DNA of 64,000 nt, taken from the NCBI GenBank assembly GCA_963681505.1, contig OY811976.1, forward strand, positions 2,120,916 through 2,184,915. Reading direction: 5' to 3'. This stretch comes from Eunapius fragilis. Lineage: Eukaryota; Porifera; Demospongiae; Spongillida; Spongillidae. The notes beneath the pieces are model-generated. The model worked only from the letters and a program-made list of their open reading frames with translations. It was not told the origin of the DNA and made no database searches. Below, piece after piece: positions 34,640 through 45,939 of the stretch. The position numbers and the translations under genes were made by a program. Positions within the stretch are counted from its first letter, which is position 1; each line of letters opens with the position of its first letter.

Positions 34640-34953
34640 CTGTCACCACGGCTACGGATTTAACAACCACCTTGCGAGGGCATTTTCCCAGGAACTACAG
34701 AAGGCAAGTGTTAGAAGAAGATATTGCTGATTTAGTAAAAAGGGAAATTCTTCTTAAGCATTATGCATCTAATGCAAAGATTGAAAGTGTCGAAGACACC
34801 GCGGCCAGCAATGAAGTGCAAAAAGGTAGAGGATGAGGTGAACTCAGAACTGAAAGCAAAGGAGGGCATCGTATTAATACTAGTGAAAATGAAAATGTTA
34901 CAAAATGAAGGTTTAAAAGGGGATACAAAAGAATGTCAAACTGATCATACATA
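34640..34953 (+). CDS. Unrecognised charged open segments
   Basis: Two overlapping plus frames (TTLRGHFPRNYRRQVLEEDI ... and KCKKVEDEVNSELKAKEGIV ...) have Lys/Glu-rich, coiled-coil-like composition after a 22-bp poly-G tract (34604-34625). No domain recognised. Could be the 5' part of a transposon protein. Confidence 0.25.
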
Positions 34954-35575
34954 GAAGAATGGTAACAGTGAGTTTATGTGCATGTGTGCATGTTTTGGCA
35001 CCACTTTTGTGTACATCTTTCCTGCATAGCAATAGATATTTAGAACATTCCAATGAACTTTAAAAAAAAAAACACACACATCCAACTATGAAAAATAGCT
35101 GACGTGAATGCTCTGAAAATTGATGCAAGATTTAGCGAGACAATTTTTCATAGGACTTATGAAGTCATTAAAAACGTGACTCGCGATAGATGGAAGACTA
35201 TCTCACTCTTTGTCGTTAATCGAATGATAACACAAGTAGGAATGAGCAATTTTTCATTGGTTCCGTGTCTTAACAGCTTGCGATTTTGGAGGACAAAAAT
35301 ACTTGTACCCGATCCAACTATTATTCGCCGCCATTTTTTTCTCCTTTCCGCCACGAAGAACTCGCACAAAAAATCTCGTACCCAGGCCATACATATACTA
35401 TGGTATTCACCGACGTACGGTTACGCTTTATTGGTAAGAGGTGAAATGTGATGCGTCATCGCGATGCGCATTGAGGCTATACACGATGGTCTGTGCCCCA
35501 AAATATTGAAGTGGCTACGTAGCCCCATAGCAACTGATGTCCTTTATAACCAGTTGTGCACGAGGTACATTAAAC

Positions 35576-36096
35576 CATAGATATTAGAAAAGAGGGATTG
35601 GAGACGATGAGAAAGTAATAGGCGATGGCTATGCAAAAAATAATGCTCTTTCTGAATTAAAAGTTTGTATTGGTCTAACACTGAAAGCACGCTTTTAAGG
35701 TACAGCGCCAAACCGTTTCAAATATCGCTTCGCTTGTATTTCAACGTTACCACTGAACGATTCTGTTTGCTCAAAACTAGTCAAAGACACACAAAAATGC
35801 CTTACCTGTAGCTCAGAACTGATAAAATGCTTTCCAATAACTCGTTCGAATACCAGAGGTACAGCAGTGAGGGGGGTACTACAAAATGCGTGTCAACGTG
35901 CATAAAATGACTCAATAAGGGCCCAACATTTAAACACCACTTACACGATGTTGGTGGAAGTACAATGTTCAGAAAAGAACAATCAACACGCAGCTGTGAC
36001 AACTCTCTTTCGTTAATAGGTGTTTTCAAGGATTGCTATGTACAACTATGCGCTCACGTGACCTCGTTTCCCAATCCCTCTCTTCTAATATCTATG
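35576..36096. mobile_element. 521-bp TIR element, GGGATTGGAAACG family, copy 1
   Basis: The left end CATAGATATTAGAAAAGAGGG is mirrored by the right end (reversed) CATAGATATTAGAAGAGAGGG, continuing GATTGG(G)A(A/G)ACGA. No open frame inside. The ends match those of the 1.2-kb element at 39573-40777. Confidence 0.85.
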
Positions 36097-37036
36097 ATTA
36101 AACGTACTCAACACAACACGTTGTAGAAAAACACCTTTGACTTATTGTAGGGATTCATTACGTGGCCTGGCGTTTCGAACTTTTGGCTCTGGTTCTTCGA
36201 AAGCTATTGACTTACGTGTGTTCAAAAAACGAAATGGTACAACTGGTACCACGGTATAATTCGTTTAATGTGCTGTTGCTTTTTTGTACCGTTAATTGGT
36301 ATTCTAACGAATTTTCTGAAGTAGCCTTCAAGCCTTTGGAAATCCACCATTTTTTGAAATCTACTATTGAGTGCGATAATGGCATGGCCGCTCGAGCCAT
36401 TCTAGCACTGCAGAGTTGGATTACTTCCTGCAAGAATGGCTTGAGCCATTTTGGCAATCTAATATAGTAACTACCTTTGGCAGAATAGCACAATCCGTTC
36501 TTGCACGGCTTGTTAAGTGCCATGCAGAGTGGCCCGAGCTATTCGGGAACGGACAGTTGCGTTACCATGAGTGCCAGAATGGCTTGCTAGCCATCCTAGT
36601 ACGGCCAGTGGCATTACTTGCGTGCTAGAATGGCACTGCCAGCAATATTTGTGTGCCATAATGGCTTGAGCCATTCTGGCACGGCCATATATGCAATATT
36701 TGAGTGCCAGAATGGCCCGAGCCATTGCGGAACTGCCAGTTGCAATATTTGAGTGCCAGAATGGCGAGCCATTCTGGCACTCAAGGTAATGCATCTGTTC
36801 GTTCCCGAATAGCTCGAGCCCGCACTTAACAGGCAGTGCAAGAACTGCTCGTGCTATTCTGCCAAAGCTAGTTACTATATTAGAGTGCCAAAATGGCTCA
36901 AGCCATTCTTGCACGCAAGTAATGCCACTGGCCATGCTAGAATGGCTCAAACCATTCTGGTCTTGCCAGTTACTATAATAATTAAGTGCCGGAATGGTTC
37001 GTGCACTTCCAGGTGCAAAATTTGAGTGCTATAAAG

Positions 37037-37645
37037 CAGGGTTGCCGAAAGTCAGGCCGGGTCCGGCCTGTGACCGGCCGGCCTGCCAGGTCGGATAAAT
37101 TGATGTTATTAAACAATTTATTAAAAATTCATGGCTAACCACAACATTATGATATTATTAAGCAATTTATCAAAAATTCATAGTCTAGTTAACCACAAGC
37201 GTAATTACCTAGCCAGTCGCCACGTTTAAAATTCATAGCTAAATTAACTCCCACATCCGAGCGGGTGTTTTCGCGAGCTAAGCTGATTCAACAGCGCTAG
37301 AGATGGAACCTTCTCCATCAACATTTGGAGGCGTGTGTCATGCTGAAGCACAATGCATGGTTAATTACTAGTATTTAGATAGCAAGCGCGCTGTTTGCAT
37401 CACCGCATGTTATGTATCTCAGGCTCCAGTGGCGTATCCAGGATTTCAGCGAGGGGGGTGCTTAAGCTCAGGCCCGATACGAAAAGCGGGGGGGGGGGGG
37501 GGGGGGGGGGGGGTTGCTGTCGGTCTCTGGCCCAATACAGGCTCGTATCCAGAATGTGCTGGAGGAGGGTGCTGAGAAGCACGCGCGCAATTTTTGGCAA
37601 CCACGTCCGTTCTTGAGACGGAGGGGGATGCCCGAGCCCCCTGAG

Positions 37646-37688
<43 letters not shown>

Positions 37689-37853
37689 TACGCCCTTGGA
37701 CTCAGTTTCTGACATAGCAAAATGAATTAATAGTTTATTATAATAAGTGGGTGGATCTCGGCCTGTCAGGTCACGGTCCGGCCTGCCAGGCCAAGCTAAA
37801 TGTCCGGCCTGGCAGGCCGACCTGGCAGGCCGGACTGGCCTTCGGCAACCCTA
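37037..37853. mobile_element. hAT-like non-autonomous element, CAGGGTTGCCGAA ends
   Basis: The left end CAGGGTTGCCGAAAGTCAGG and the right end GGCCTTCGGCAACCCTA are inverted, and 8-bp flanks CTATAAAG / CCATAAGG resemble a decayed target duplication. GGCCTGCCAGGCC palindromes lie near both ends. It interrupts the palindrome field and itself contains another insertion at 37427-37699. Confidence 0.7.
37427..37699. mobile_element. Nested hAT-like element, CAGTGGCGTATCCAGG ends
   Basis: The left end CAGTGGCGTATCCAGGATTT and the right end AAATACGCCCTTGG are imperfect inverted repeats, with long G (37487-37513) and C (37647-37684) homopolymers inside. CTCAG occurs on both flanks. Same style as the elements at 11137 and 23001. 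Confidence 0.6.
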
Positions 37854-39572
37854 CCATAAGGCTTGAGCCATTCTGGCCCGGCCAGTTGCACATTACTTAA
37901 TTGTGTGCAAGAACGGCTCGAACCATTCTGGCACTGCCAACAGTATTGGAATGGCTTGAGCCATTCTGACATGGCCAGTTGCATTTCTTGAGTGCCGTGC
38001 ACGGCCAGTTAAGTGCCATGCAGAGTGGCTCGAGCTATTCGTGAACGGACAATTGCATTAAATTTAGTATAGCTGCATTCTGCTTGCATACACTTGGCGT
38101 GCCAGAATGGCTCAAGCCATTTCGGTACTCTAGTAATGAACTGGTCGTGCAAAAGTGGCTCAGGCCATTATTGCACTCAAATTTAGTAATTGCATGGCCG
38201 TGCAAGAATGGCTTGAGCCAACTGGCACTCAAGTTAAGCAACTGACCGTGCAAGACATCCTGGCACTTGAGAGCCACAATTCCTTGAGCAATTCTAGCAT
38301 GACATGCAATTCATTATTGGAGTGTCGAAATGGCTCGAGCCATTCTGGCATGGCCAGTTGCATTACATCAGTGCTAGATTAGCTGGTGCTACTGTGGAAC
38401 GGATTTGAGCGCCAAAATGGTTCGAGGCATTCAAGAACTGACAGTTACTTTATCTGACTGCTAAGATATCTTGAGCCATTCTGGCACGACCAGTTGCATG
38501 ACTTATGTAATAAGTGCCATAATCGCTTGAGCCATTCTGGCACTCAAATACAATAACTGATCTTGCCAGTTACTTTTATTTGTCCTTAATTCGTATCTGT
38601 GTACAGTGTATGTCGCTTATGCTTGCAATCGTGCAATTAATGATGACGCTTCTTGCATTTTACAGTGCATGTACGTTTCTTTTTAATGGTCTTGAAATTA
38701 CATCCTTTTTAAAGTGAGTGCCAAAATGGCTCAAGATAATATTCTGGCACTCAAGGTAATGCAACTGTCCGTTCCTGAATGGCTTGAGACACTCTGCATG
38801 GCACTTTAATATAGTAACTGGCAAGGTCAAGCCATTATGGCACTTATTACATATAAGTAATGCAACTGGTCGTGCCAGAATGGCTCAAGACATCTTAGCA
38901 GTCGGATATAGTAACTGTCCGTTCTTGAGTCCCTCGAGCCATTCTGGCAAGGCCATGCAGTTACTAAATTGAGTGCCATAATGGCTTTAGCCATTTCATT
39001 ACTGAAGTATACCAAAATGGCTTGAGCCATTCTGGCACGGCCATGCATGTATATGCATGCAGTAATGCAGTTACTAAATTTAATGCAACTGTCCGTTCCC
39101 GAATGGCTCGAACCACTCTGTATGGCACCTAACTGACCGTGCAACAAACCCAGTTGCATAACCTGAGTGCCAGAATGGCTCAAGCCATGCATTATGGCAC
39201 TCAAATATTGTTGGCAGTGCCAGAATGGCTCGAGCCATTCTTGCACGCAAGTATAATGCCACTGGCAGAACTTGAGTGCCAGAACGGCTCGAGCCATTCT
39301 GGCACAGCCATGCAGATTACATGACTTGAGTGCCAGAATGGCTCGAGCCATTCTGGCACTCAAATATTGCATATCTGGCCGTGCCAGAATGGCTCAAGCC
39401 ATTATGGCACTCCAGTAATGAACTGGCCATGCCAGAATGGCTCAAGCCATTATGGCACTCAAATATTGTTGGCATGCAGTGCCAGAATGGCTCAAGCCAT
39501 TCTTGCAGGCAAGTAATGCCACTGGCCGTACTAGAATGGCTCGAGCCATTCTGGCACTCAAGGTAATGCAAC

Positions 39573-40777
39573 CATAGATTGTTTAGACAGGGATTGGAAA
39601 CTGATCACGTGCACGCCAATTAACAGCTCCGTCTGTGCATAGATTGAAGACCTATAGCGGAAGATAGGTTATTGTAGTAGTTATGAAATCTGGAATGGCA
39701 AAATGAGTAGCAGTAAAGGATGAAATCTTATTTACAAAAGTAGCCACAGGCCCAGAAATGACAGCAGTCTTACTCTATTCGTGCCGTGCCAAATGATTGA
39801 CGCGATGTAAAGCTTTTTATAACCTCATACCAACACTCCCTGGCATAGCCATAGCCCGGTTCTATCGCAAAATGAGTGGACTAGACGTTGAAACCTTCAA
39901 CCCCCATTAATACTATTTTAAAAAGAAGCTATGCGCCCAGAACTGACAGTATTCTATTCGCGCCGTATCCCTATAATGATTGACCCGAGAGACGATGTAA
40001 AGCCAACTCTTTTTAACCTCATACCAACACTCCCTGGCATAGCCCATAGCCCAGTTCTATCGCAAAATGAGTGCACTAGAGGATAAAACCTTCAAACCCT
40101 TCTAATACTATATGCAAAAGTAGCTATACGCCCAGAACTGCCAGTACGGCCTAGTCTATTCGTGCCGTGTCCCTTATGATTGACGCGATAGTCGATGTAA
40201 AGCGAACTTTTTATAACTTCATACCAACACTCCCTGGCTTAGTCCATAGCCCAGTTCTATCGCAAAATGAGTGCACTAGAGGATGAAACCTTCGAACCGC
40301 GTTTACACTATTTACAAAAGTAGTTATACGCCCAGAACTGACTGTATGTCTAAAACGCTGTTTCGTGCCACTTTATGTTTTCAAAGCTAGGGAAAAGGGC
40401 AAAACCTATCCAGTTCTATTCAGATTGCTACGAAGAACTTATTTACAAAAAATGAAGGTCACAAAACGTACGGAACAGTTTTTGCACGCCCAGAAAGGAT
40501 TGACATAGCTTCATTTCTCAGTTTTTATTAAAAACTCCAGAAGATTCGTTCACTAGAACTTCAAACACGTTTCTAGACAAACCTTACTTTTCATGAATTG
40601 GGTGGAATACATTCGAGACTCTACATGATACGGATTTCACCAAAACCAGCTATAAGACATTTTCCCGCCAAACTCAAAAGGTGCTATCCATTATAATATT
40701 GACGGCGCATATAGCCTTCTACCGTAAAATGTATGGCTCACGTGACCCGTTTCCAATCCCTGTCTAAATAATCTATG
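39573..40777. mobile_element. 1.2-kb TIR element, GGGATTGGAAACG family, copy 2
   Basis: The left end CATAGATTGTTTAGACAGGG and the reversed right end CATAGATTATTTAGACAGGG continue ATTGGAAAC and on to a CACGTG box. The inside is largely three to four diverged tandem units of about 190 bp (39740-40340) containing CGCCCAGAACTGACAGT and ACACTCCCTGGCATAGCC. No transposase. Confidence 0.88.
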
Positions 40778-40860
40778 ATTTATTCCACTCTACCCAAACT
40801 CCTTCGAACTTATTTCTTAATCACGTGAGCAATTACACAATGCAATAACATATTGAAATA

Positions 40861-41243
40861 ACCGACAAAGGTATGTCGTACCTTTACAACCTCCCTCTCA
40901 TATCAAGATGGATTACTTCACATGCTATACGGCTCAAAATCGGGTATGAATAAAAATCAATGAAACAAGTAAATAAAAAACATTCTCTATGATAAAGTTG
41001 GTGGCATATAGGATTTGAAGGCAATGGTGGTGTAAAAAGGAAGGAAACAAGGGTCTAATAATAAGGGAAAATGGAATAGTCCTATATTTAGCACATTTCT
41101 ATATGTAGGATATAGTATGTTGTTCGTGTGCTAAATATTGGACTATTCCATTTTCCCTTATTATTAGACCCTTGTTTCCTTCCTTTTTACACCACCATTG
41201 CCTTCAAATCCTATATGCCACCAACTTTCTCATAGAGAATGTG
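40861..41243. repeat. Duplicated segment with snapback MITE copy 3
   Basis: From CAAAGGTATGTCGTACCTTTACAAC through the MITE, this matches 42312-42700 at high identity. The MITE portion (40965-41243) is the family palindrome but its right terminus (TTTTATTTACTTGT) is missing. The shared unique DNA left of the MITE shows the block was duplicated after MITE insertion. Confidence 0.9.
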
Positions 41244-41339
41244 TAATTAAAAATACAAACATTTGTGCTTCTTGCATGCTTTTTATTTTTACGTGTATGT
41301 GTGACAATCACAATGATAATCGAGAGTTACGTAAGTAAT

Positions 41340-41660
41340 TCTCATGTAGGATTTGACCCCGATTATGAATGTCATTAAAAAAACGCGACCCGCTTCTAAC
41401 AAGACTCCCGACGAGCGGATGGCTTACTTTGTTATCGTCGTCGTACAAGAAGGTAACAACAAGCAGTTTCGTGTAGTTTGATGTCACAAAACCGCGTGGT
41501 TGTAGAGAACAAAACTATTTTCCAACCTCGTACCCAGTCCCACGTATTCCTTCTTCTTGTTCTTGTTCTTGACCACGCATAACTCGGGATAGGAACACTT
41601 TTAAGAAATGAAAATCACACCAATGGCTTCAGAATTCGTTGGCATTCTCGCTTTTGTGGT
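41340..41660. repeat. Second copy of the repeat at 12790-13110
   Basis: Shares the start AGGATTTGACC, CGCGACCCG, AACCGCGTGGTTGT, CTCGTACCCAGTC, a TTCTTGTTCTTG run and the end ACCAATGGCTTCAGAATTC. Confidence 0.7.
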
Positions 41661-41992
41661 CAAAACGTCTCGAGGCTACATGACATATATCGGTGTTGTG
41701 TTAGCAAATCACGTATAGTTAAGCTTACTTCACTGACACGACTTGGATAGGTCATACTTCGCTCTTTATACGAAGTACTAGCTGTATACATGATGTAATC
41801 AAATGTGTACGGTCTGGGCACTACACGTAGTGGTAATTAACTATGGCATGTATCCGGTTTAGCAAATCGGAATTGGCACTACATGTATTTAATAAAACGT
41901 GCACGTGCGAACTATAATCATTCTTTGTTTTTCGATCGTTGTAGGTTTGACGCTCTTTGTAACTTAGTGAAGTTGTTTTTTTTTTTTTCAAA

Positions 41993-42315
41993 ATGCCTTC
42001 ACGTCAGGAAAAGAAGAAAGCCAAACGACGAGCAAAGTACCTCAAAACTCGAGACGATGTAGTAGATTCAGCCCGAGCGGAACTACAAAGCAGCCTGAAA
42101 AGAAACTGGCCTCTCAACGTGAAAACTATCGAGCAGAGCCTCAAAATAAACGGACCTCTCGACGCGCAAGGTATCGAGCAGATCCCGAAAATGAACGCCT
42201 CGACGTCCAAGGTATCGAGCAGATCCTGAAAAGGAACAGGCTGCTAAAAGACAGCGATATTACCATAGTCCTGAAGGTGCATCTCGCTCGGCGAAAAGAG
42301 TTAAGGTCACTCAAA
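41993..42315 (+). pseudogene. Lys/Arg-rich ORF with YRADPEK-type repeats, frame-shifted
   Basis: Starts MPSRQEKKKAKRRAKYLKTR after a pyrimidine-rich leader. Following a frame change near 42095 it reads PEKKLASQRENYRAEPQNKR, then RYRADPENER, then RYRADPEKEQAAKRQRYY: three imperfect units. It ends near a donor-like AAAG|GTATGT. Basic YRADPEKK-type repeats of this kind are known at the start of proteins of some animal mobile elements, but I cannot name this one. The frame breaks suggest a dead copy. Confidence 0.5.
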
Positions 42316-42711
42316 GGTATGTCGTACGTCTACAACCGCCCTGTCATATCAAGATAGATTACTTAACATGCTACGCCTCATAATCGGGTATGAATAAAAA
42401 TCAATGAAACAAGTAAATTAAAAACATTCTCTATGACAAAGTTGGTGGCATATAGGATTTGAAGGCAATGGTGGTGTAAAAAGGAAGGAAACAAGGGTCT
42501 AATAATAAGGGAAAATGGAATAGTCCTATATTTAGCACATTTCTATATGTAGGATATAGTATGTTGTTCGTGTGCTAAATATAGGACTATTCCATTTTCC
42601 CTTATTATTAGACCCTTGTTTCCTTCCTTTTTACACCACCATTGCCTTCAAATCCTATATGCCACCAACTTTCTCATAGAGAATGTTTTTTATTTACTTG
42701 TGATAATGATC
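42312..42711. repeat. Duplicated segment with snapback MITE copy 4
   Basis: Copy of 40861-41243 with a complete MITE (42409-42711, both ACAAGTAAAT / ATTTACTTGT ends). Arms contain AAAATGGAATAGTCCTATATTT and its mirror. Confidence 0.92.
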
Positions 42712-43454
42712 TAATACTATAATTTCCATCGTACGTACGTACGTCCGTACGTACGTACGTACGTACGTACGTACGTCCGCGTAACTCATTTATATACTCG
42801 GCCTAGCGCCTATTGGTTGCTAGGTATGTACGCGTACCTAGCTACCAATAGAAACGACCACCTCCCACACAAAAGGCGGTCGCAATGACAGCTGGTTTCC
42901 ACTTCACATTTAATATCTAAATTTTTTTTCAATATTTCTTGAATTCAAAGTGGGGGAGGAACTGCATAGTGCCGAAAGAATAAATGCAACGCTATTGTGG
43001 TTCACTCTGAAGTCTCATCGTACAGGCCGAGAACGTGTAGTTACTACCTGAAATTGCGCGGGCATGTTATAGAGGTTGCGCAGTAACCGTATGTTAAAAC
43101 AGGTGATATGCAACATTTGGTAAAACAGCCGGAGAGGAGCTAGGAGGTAGACCAACTGTCCATCTGGCAAATGAATAGCGAGACGAATAACAGCGAGACG
43201 AATAATCAACCCGTGATTTTTCACGGGGACACGCTAGTCTAATACTATAATTTCCATCGTACGTACGTACGTAAGTACGTACGTCCGCGTAACTCATTTA
43301 TATACTCGGCCTAGCGCCTATTGGTTGCTAGGTATGGACATGTACGCGTACCTAGCTACCAATAGAAACGACCACCTCCCACACAAAAGGCGGTCGCAAT
43401 GACAGCTGGTTTCCACTTCACATTTAATATCTAAATTTTTCTTGAATTTCAAAG

Positions 43455-43489
<35 letters not shown>

Positions 43490-43764
43490 GGAACTGCATA
43501 ATTGCCGAAAGAATAAATGTGGTTCACTCTCAAGTATCATCGTACAGGCCAAGAACATGTAGTTACTATCTGAAATTGCGCGGGCATGTTATAGAGGTTG
43601 CGTAGTAACGGTATGTTAGAACAGGTGATAGATTATATATGCAACATTTGGTAAAACAGCCGGTAAAAAAAAGAGGGGCTAGGAGGTAGACCAACTGTTC
43701 ATCTGGCAAATGAATAGCGAGACGAATAATCAGCCCGTGATTTTTCACGGGGACACGCTAGTAA
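42712..43764. repeat. 527-bp unit tandemly duplicated
   Basis: Unit 1 (about 42712-43237) and unit 2 (about 43238-43764) both start CTAATACTATAATTTCCATC with a (CGTA)n tract, share ACTCGGCCTAGCGCCTATTG, and end CCCGTGATTTTTCACGGGGACACGCTAGT. Unit 2 carries a 31-bp poly-G insertion (43456-43487). CCCGTGAttttTCACGGG near each end is a small palindrome. Probably a tandem transposon or a satellite dimer. Confidence 0.9.
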
Positions 43765-43774
43765 TGATAATAAT

Positions 43775-43900
43775 TACTGCTGCTGCTGCTGCTGTCGCTG
43801 CTGTCGCTGCTGCTGTTGCTGTCGCTGCTGCTGTTGCTGTCGCTGCTGTTGATGCTGTTGATGCTGCTGCTGACGCTGTTGCTGCTGTTGATGCTGTTAG
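43775..43900. repeat. Interrupted CTG/CAG trinucleotide repeat (block C)
   Basis: About 40 triplets of TGC/TGT with some TCG and GAC interruptions. An equivalent tract lies at 61144-61242 in block B, followed in both by TTAGAATTA(A/T)CAGTAGCACAAG. It marks the left edge of similarity between blocks C and B. Confidence 0.9.
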
Positions 43901-44682
43901 AATTAACAGTAGCACAAGGAAAAAAAAGAGCAACATTATTATCCAATATATTAGGGTTAGGGTCTTGAACATACCTATATATTATCTATTATCATGGCAA
44001 TAGATGACAGCATGTTTCTTGCATGGGTTGTTACTCATGGCAGTGTGGTTCAACATAAAATAGTTGAGACCGCACTAAACAGCTGGTAATTTAGTTTTTA
44101 CTCAGTAGTGTTGGCCATCTTTAAAAGCATACTAATTTATAACTTGCAGGTTTCTTTAAAGGTACAACATTGAAATTTAGATCTTGGAGAACATTAATAT
44201 TAGTGTTAATGAATTGATGAAGTGTATACATGGACAAGCATGGTAGATGCAGTATTAACTTATCAATCAAGCTGTTTGCTCTATCAACACCTGTGAGAAA
44301 AATTACAAATTGGCTTTTAGACAGGGTAATATGTAATGTACTAATTGTTGTAAGGCTCGTATAGGCAATTTGGACAAGTATTTCTGACTGTAGACTGAAT
44401 GGATCACCCTATAAAAAATCCCTTGTAAAATGCCATGCCACCCCATAAGTACATGTAGATACTAATAGCAGTCAGGTTCCAAAAGTACATTGGCTTTTAG
44501 AGTTTGGGTAAAATGGCATCCATATATGCAATTGGCCAATTTGGCTAAGCACCCTGTCAAAATGTAACCAGATTTTCCTACAAGATCCGGCAACCATTCC
44601 TTGTTATCAAGTGGATCTCTGCAGTGAGCATCTCTTACTAGTCAAATTTGCCCTCACTACAAATACACAGTAGAAAACAGAC

Positions 44683-44997
44683 CTTTTGAGAATGTCACAT
44701 AATCAGTTGCATTTGCGCCATTTCCATATCCATTTACGGCAAACAACGTAAGCTTTAGTGTCCCATCAGCAGATGGAGGTATTCCAGACATTGAATAGTT
44801 ACATGCTTCAGGGTAGCTGCAAGTATATTCAATTTTCCTACATTCAGGTTCCAATCCAGATGAGTTTGTACACAATGTGTAATGTAGTACTTCTGGTTCA
44901 TTAGTGACATTAAGAGAAAATGGAGCAACCCATTCCAAATACAACATTCCATTGTCTGCATTTCTTGCACTCAAATTGTATGGAGCATCCAATGGAC
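44683..44997 (-). CDS. FN3-domain exon of the Ig/FN3 receptor gene (copy C)
   Basis: A 315-bp phase 1-1 exon bounded by TTTTAG and AAAAG|GTCTGT. It reads GPLDAPYNLSARNADNGMLY, EWVAPFSLNVTNEPEVLHYT, a four-Cys middle (CTNSSGLEPEC, YTCSYPEAC), and LTLFAVNGYGNGANATDYVTF, a fibronectin type III fold with the Trp near the start and the Tyr-x-x-x-N-x-x-G pattern at the end. There are several N-x-S/T sites, as in an extracellular region. It is spliced after the Ig-like exon at 45622-45939. The gene continues to the left, but I could not find the next exon. Confidence 0.82.
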
Positions 44998-45621
44998 CTA
45001 AAATGGTATCCAAATGGACATGAATTATTTGAATTCCACTAACATGTAATAAGAATGGGATGGCTACAAGATTTCACAATACCAAACTTAATACATGCAC
45101 GATTAATTATATCTGAACTAAAAACATTTTTATTTAAAATGTATATCTTTGGTTTCATAAAAAAAGGGTTTTGGCAAAATAATGCAGAAACACACCAAAA
45201 AACCAAAAACATTCAGGAAATGCCATTCTATCCTTATAAAGGCAAAATTAATATGAGAGCAGGATCCTCATAGCTCACACACAATGCCCAATTCAATGCA
45301 TGAACATGTTCCCAGACCCAAAACGTTTTCTGAGATTGTGTGAGCTATAAGTTTCAAATTGGGCAAAATATATATCTATTCTCATGGATTTGGTATTAAA
45401 ACGTGGCAGCCTCAGATTTATGCACGGTTCTCATAGGATACTGATATAAGCGTACTTGGATTTTTTAGAAAAATAGTTAAGGTTCATGAAAAATACCTTT
45501 CTTGATAAATTACAAATTAGTAGACTTGCATCTGTACCCTTTAAAAATGCCCAGCTGAATGTCTGCTTTTAAGTACAACCCAAATATAATAGCCATTTGT
45601 AATGGAACACAATTCACTTAC

Positions 45622-45939
45622 CTTGAAGGATCAAGTAAACCTTTTCACTTGGTGTTGCAACAGACGATGAGCTCACCACAGCACACTGTACTTCTGTGTT
45701 ATTGTTGGATAGTATTGTTGGGATGATGATAGACGATGAAATTATCCCATTCAGGAATATTGGAGTAGTGGTAATTATTCCTCTTTGGCGTGTTTTTGCA
45801 GTGTTTGCTGCATCTCCATCAACAATCCAGCCAATTACTGTTCCTGTACCAGAGCAGCTAAACAGGGATTGACCATAAGATTTATTGAAGGTTGTTTGGT
45901 TTGCAATGGGAGCAATTAATGTTCCACAGGAGCATACAT
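45622..45939 (-). CDS. Ig-like exon of the Ig/FN3 receptor gene (copy C)
   Basis: A 318-bp phase 1-1 exon from TACTACAG to CAAG|GTAAGT. It begins DVCSCGTLIAPIANQTTFNK, has a first Cys in SLFSCSGTG, Trp in VIGWIVDGD, and a later Cys in VQCAVVSSSS, the spacing of an immunoglobulin-like domain. It is Ser/Thr/Asn-rich and probably glycosylated. It joins the signal-peptide exon at 47318-47360 and the FN3 exon at 44683-44997 without breaking the frame. The protein is likely a cell-surface or secreted recognition molecule; the ligand is unknown. Confidence 0.75.

Larger units (their letters stand above)
36360..39568. repeat. Field of more than 30 GGCTCGAGCC-centred palindromes
   Basis: Palindromes of the form TGCCAGAATGGCTCGAGCCA-TTCTGGCA occur at irregular 45-130 bp spacing, with both GGCTCGAGCC and GGCTTGAGCC centres. 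The best one is a perfect 38-bp palindrome at 39326-39363. Spacers also repeat (AGTAATGCAACTG, TGCAACTGTCCGTTCCCGAA). This is not a normal head-to-tail satellite because unit lengths vary and orientation is meaningless for the core. Apparent ORFs reading CQNGSSHSGT and MPEWLEPFWHS are translations of the repeat. Confidence 0.92.

Noticed and set aside
36513..39571. Many ORFs reading CQNGSSHSGT or MPEWLEPFWHS
   Set aside because: Products of the GGCTCGAGCC palindrome field, readable on both strands.
43710..44003. Ala/Val or Ser/Asn repeat proteins at the CTG tracts
   Set aside because: Trinucleotide repeat readable in all frames; no splice or coding context.
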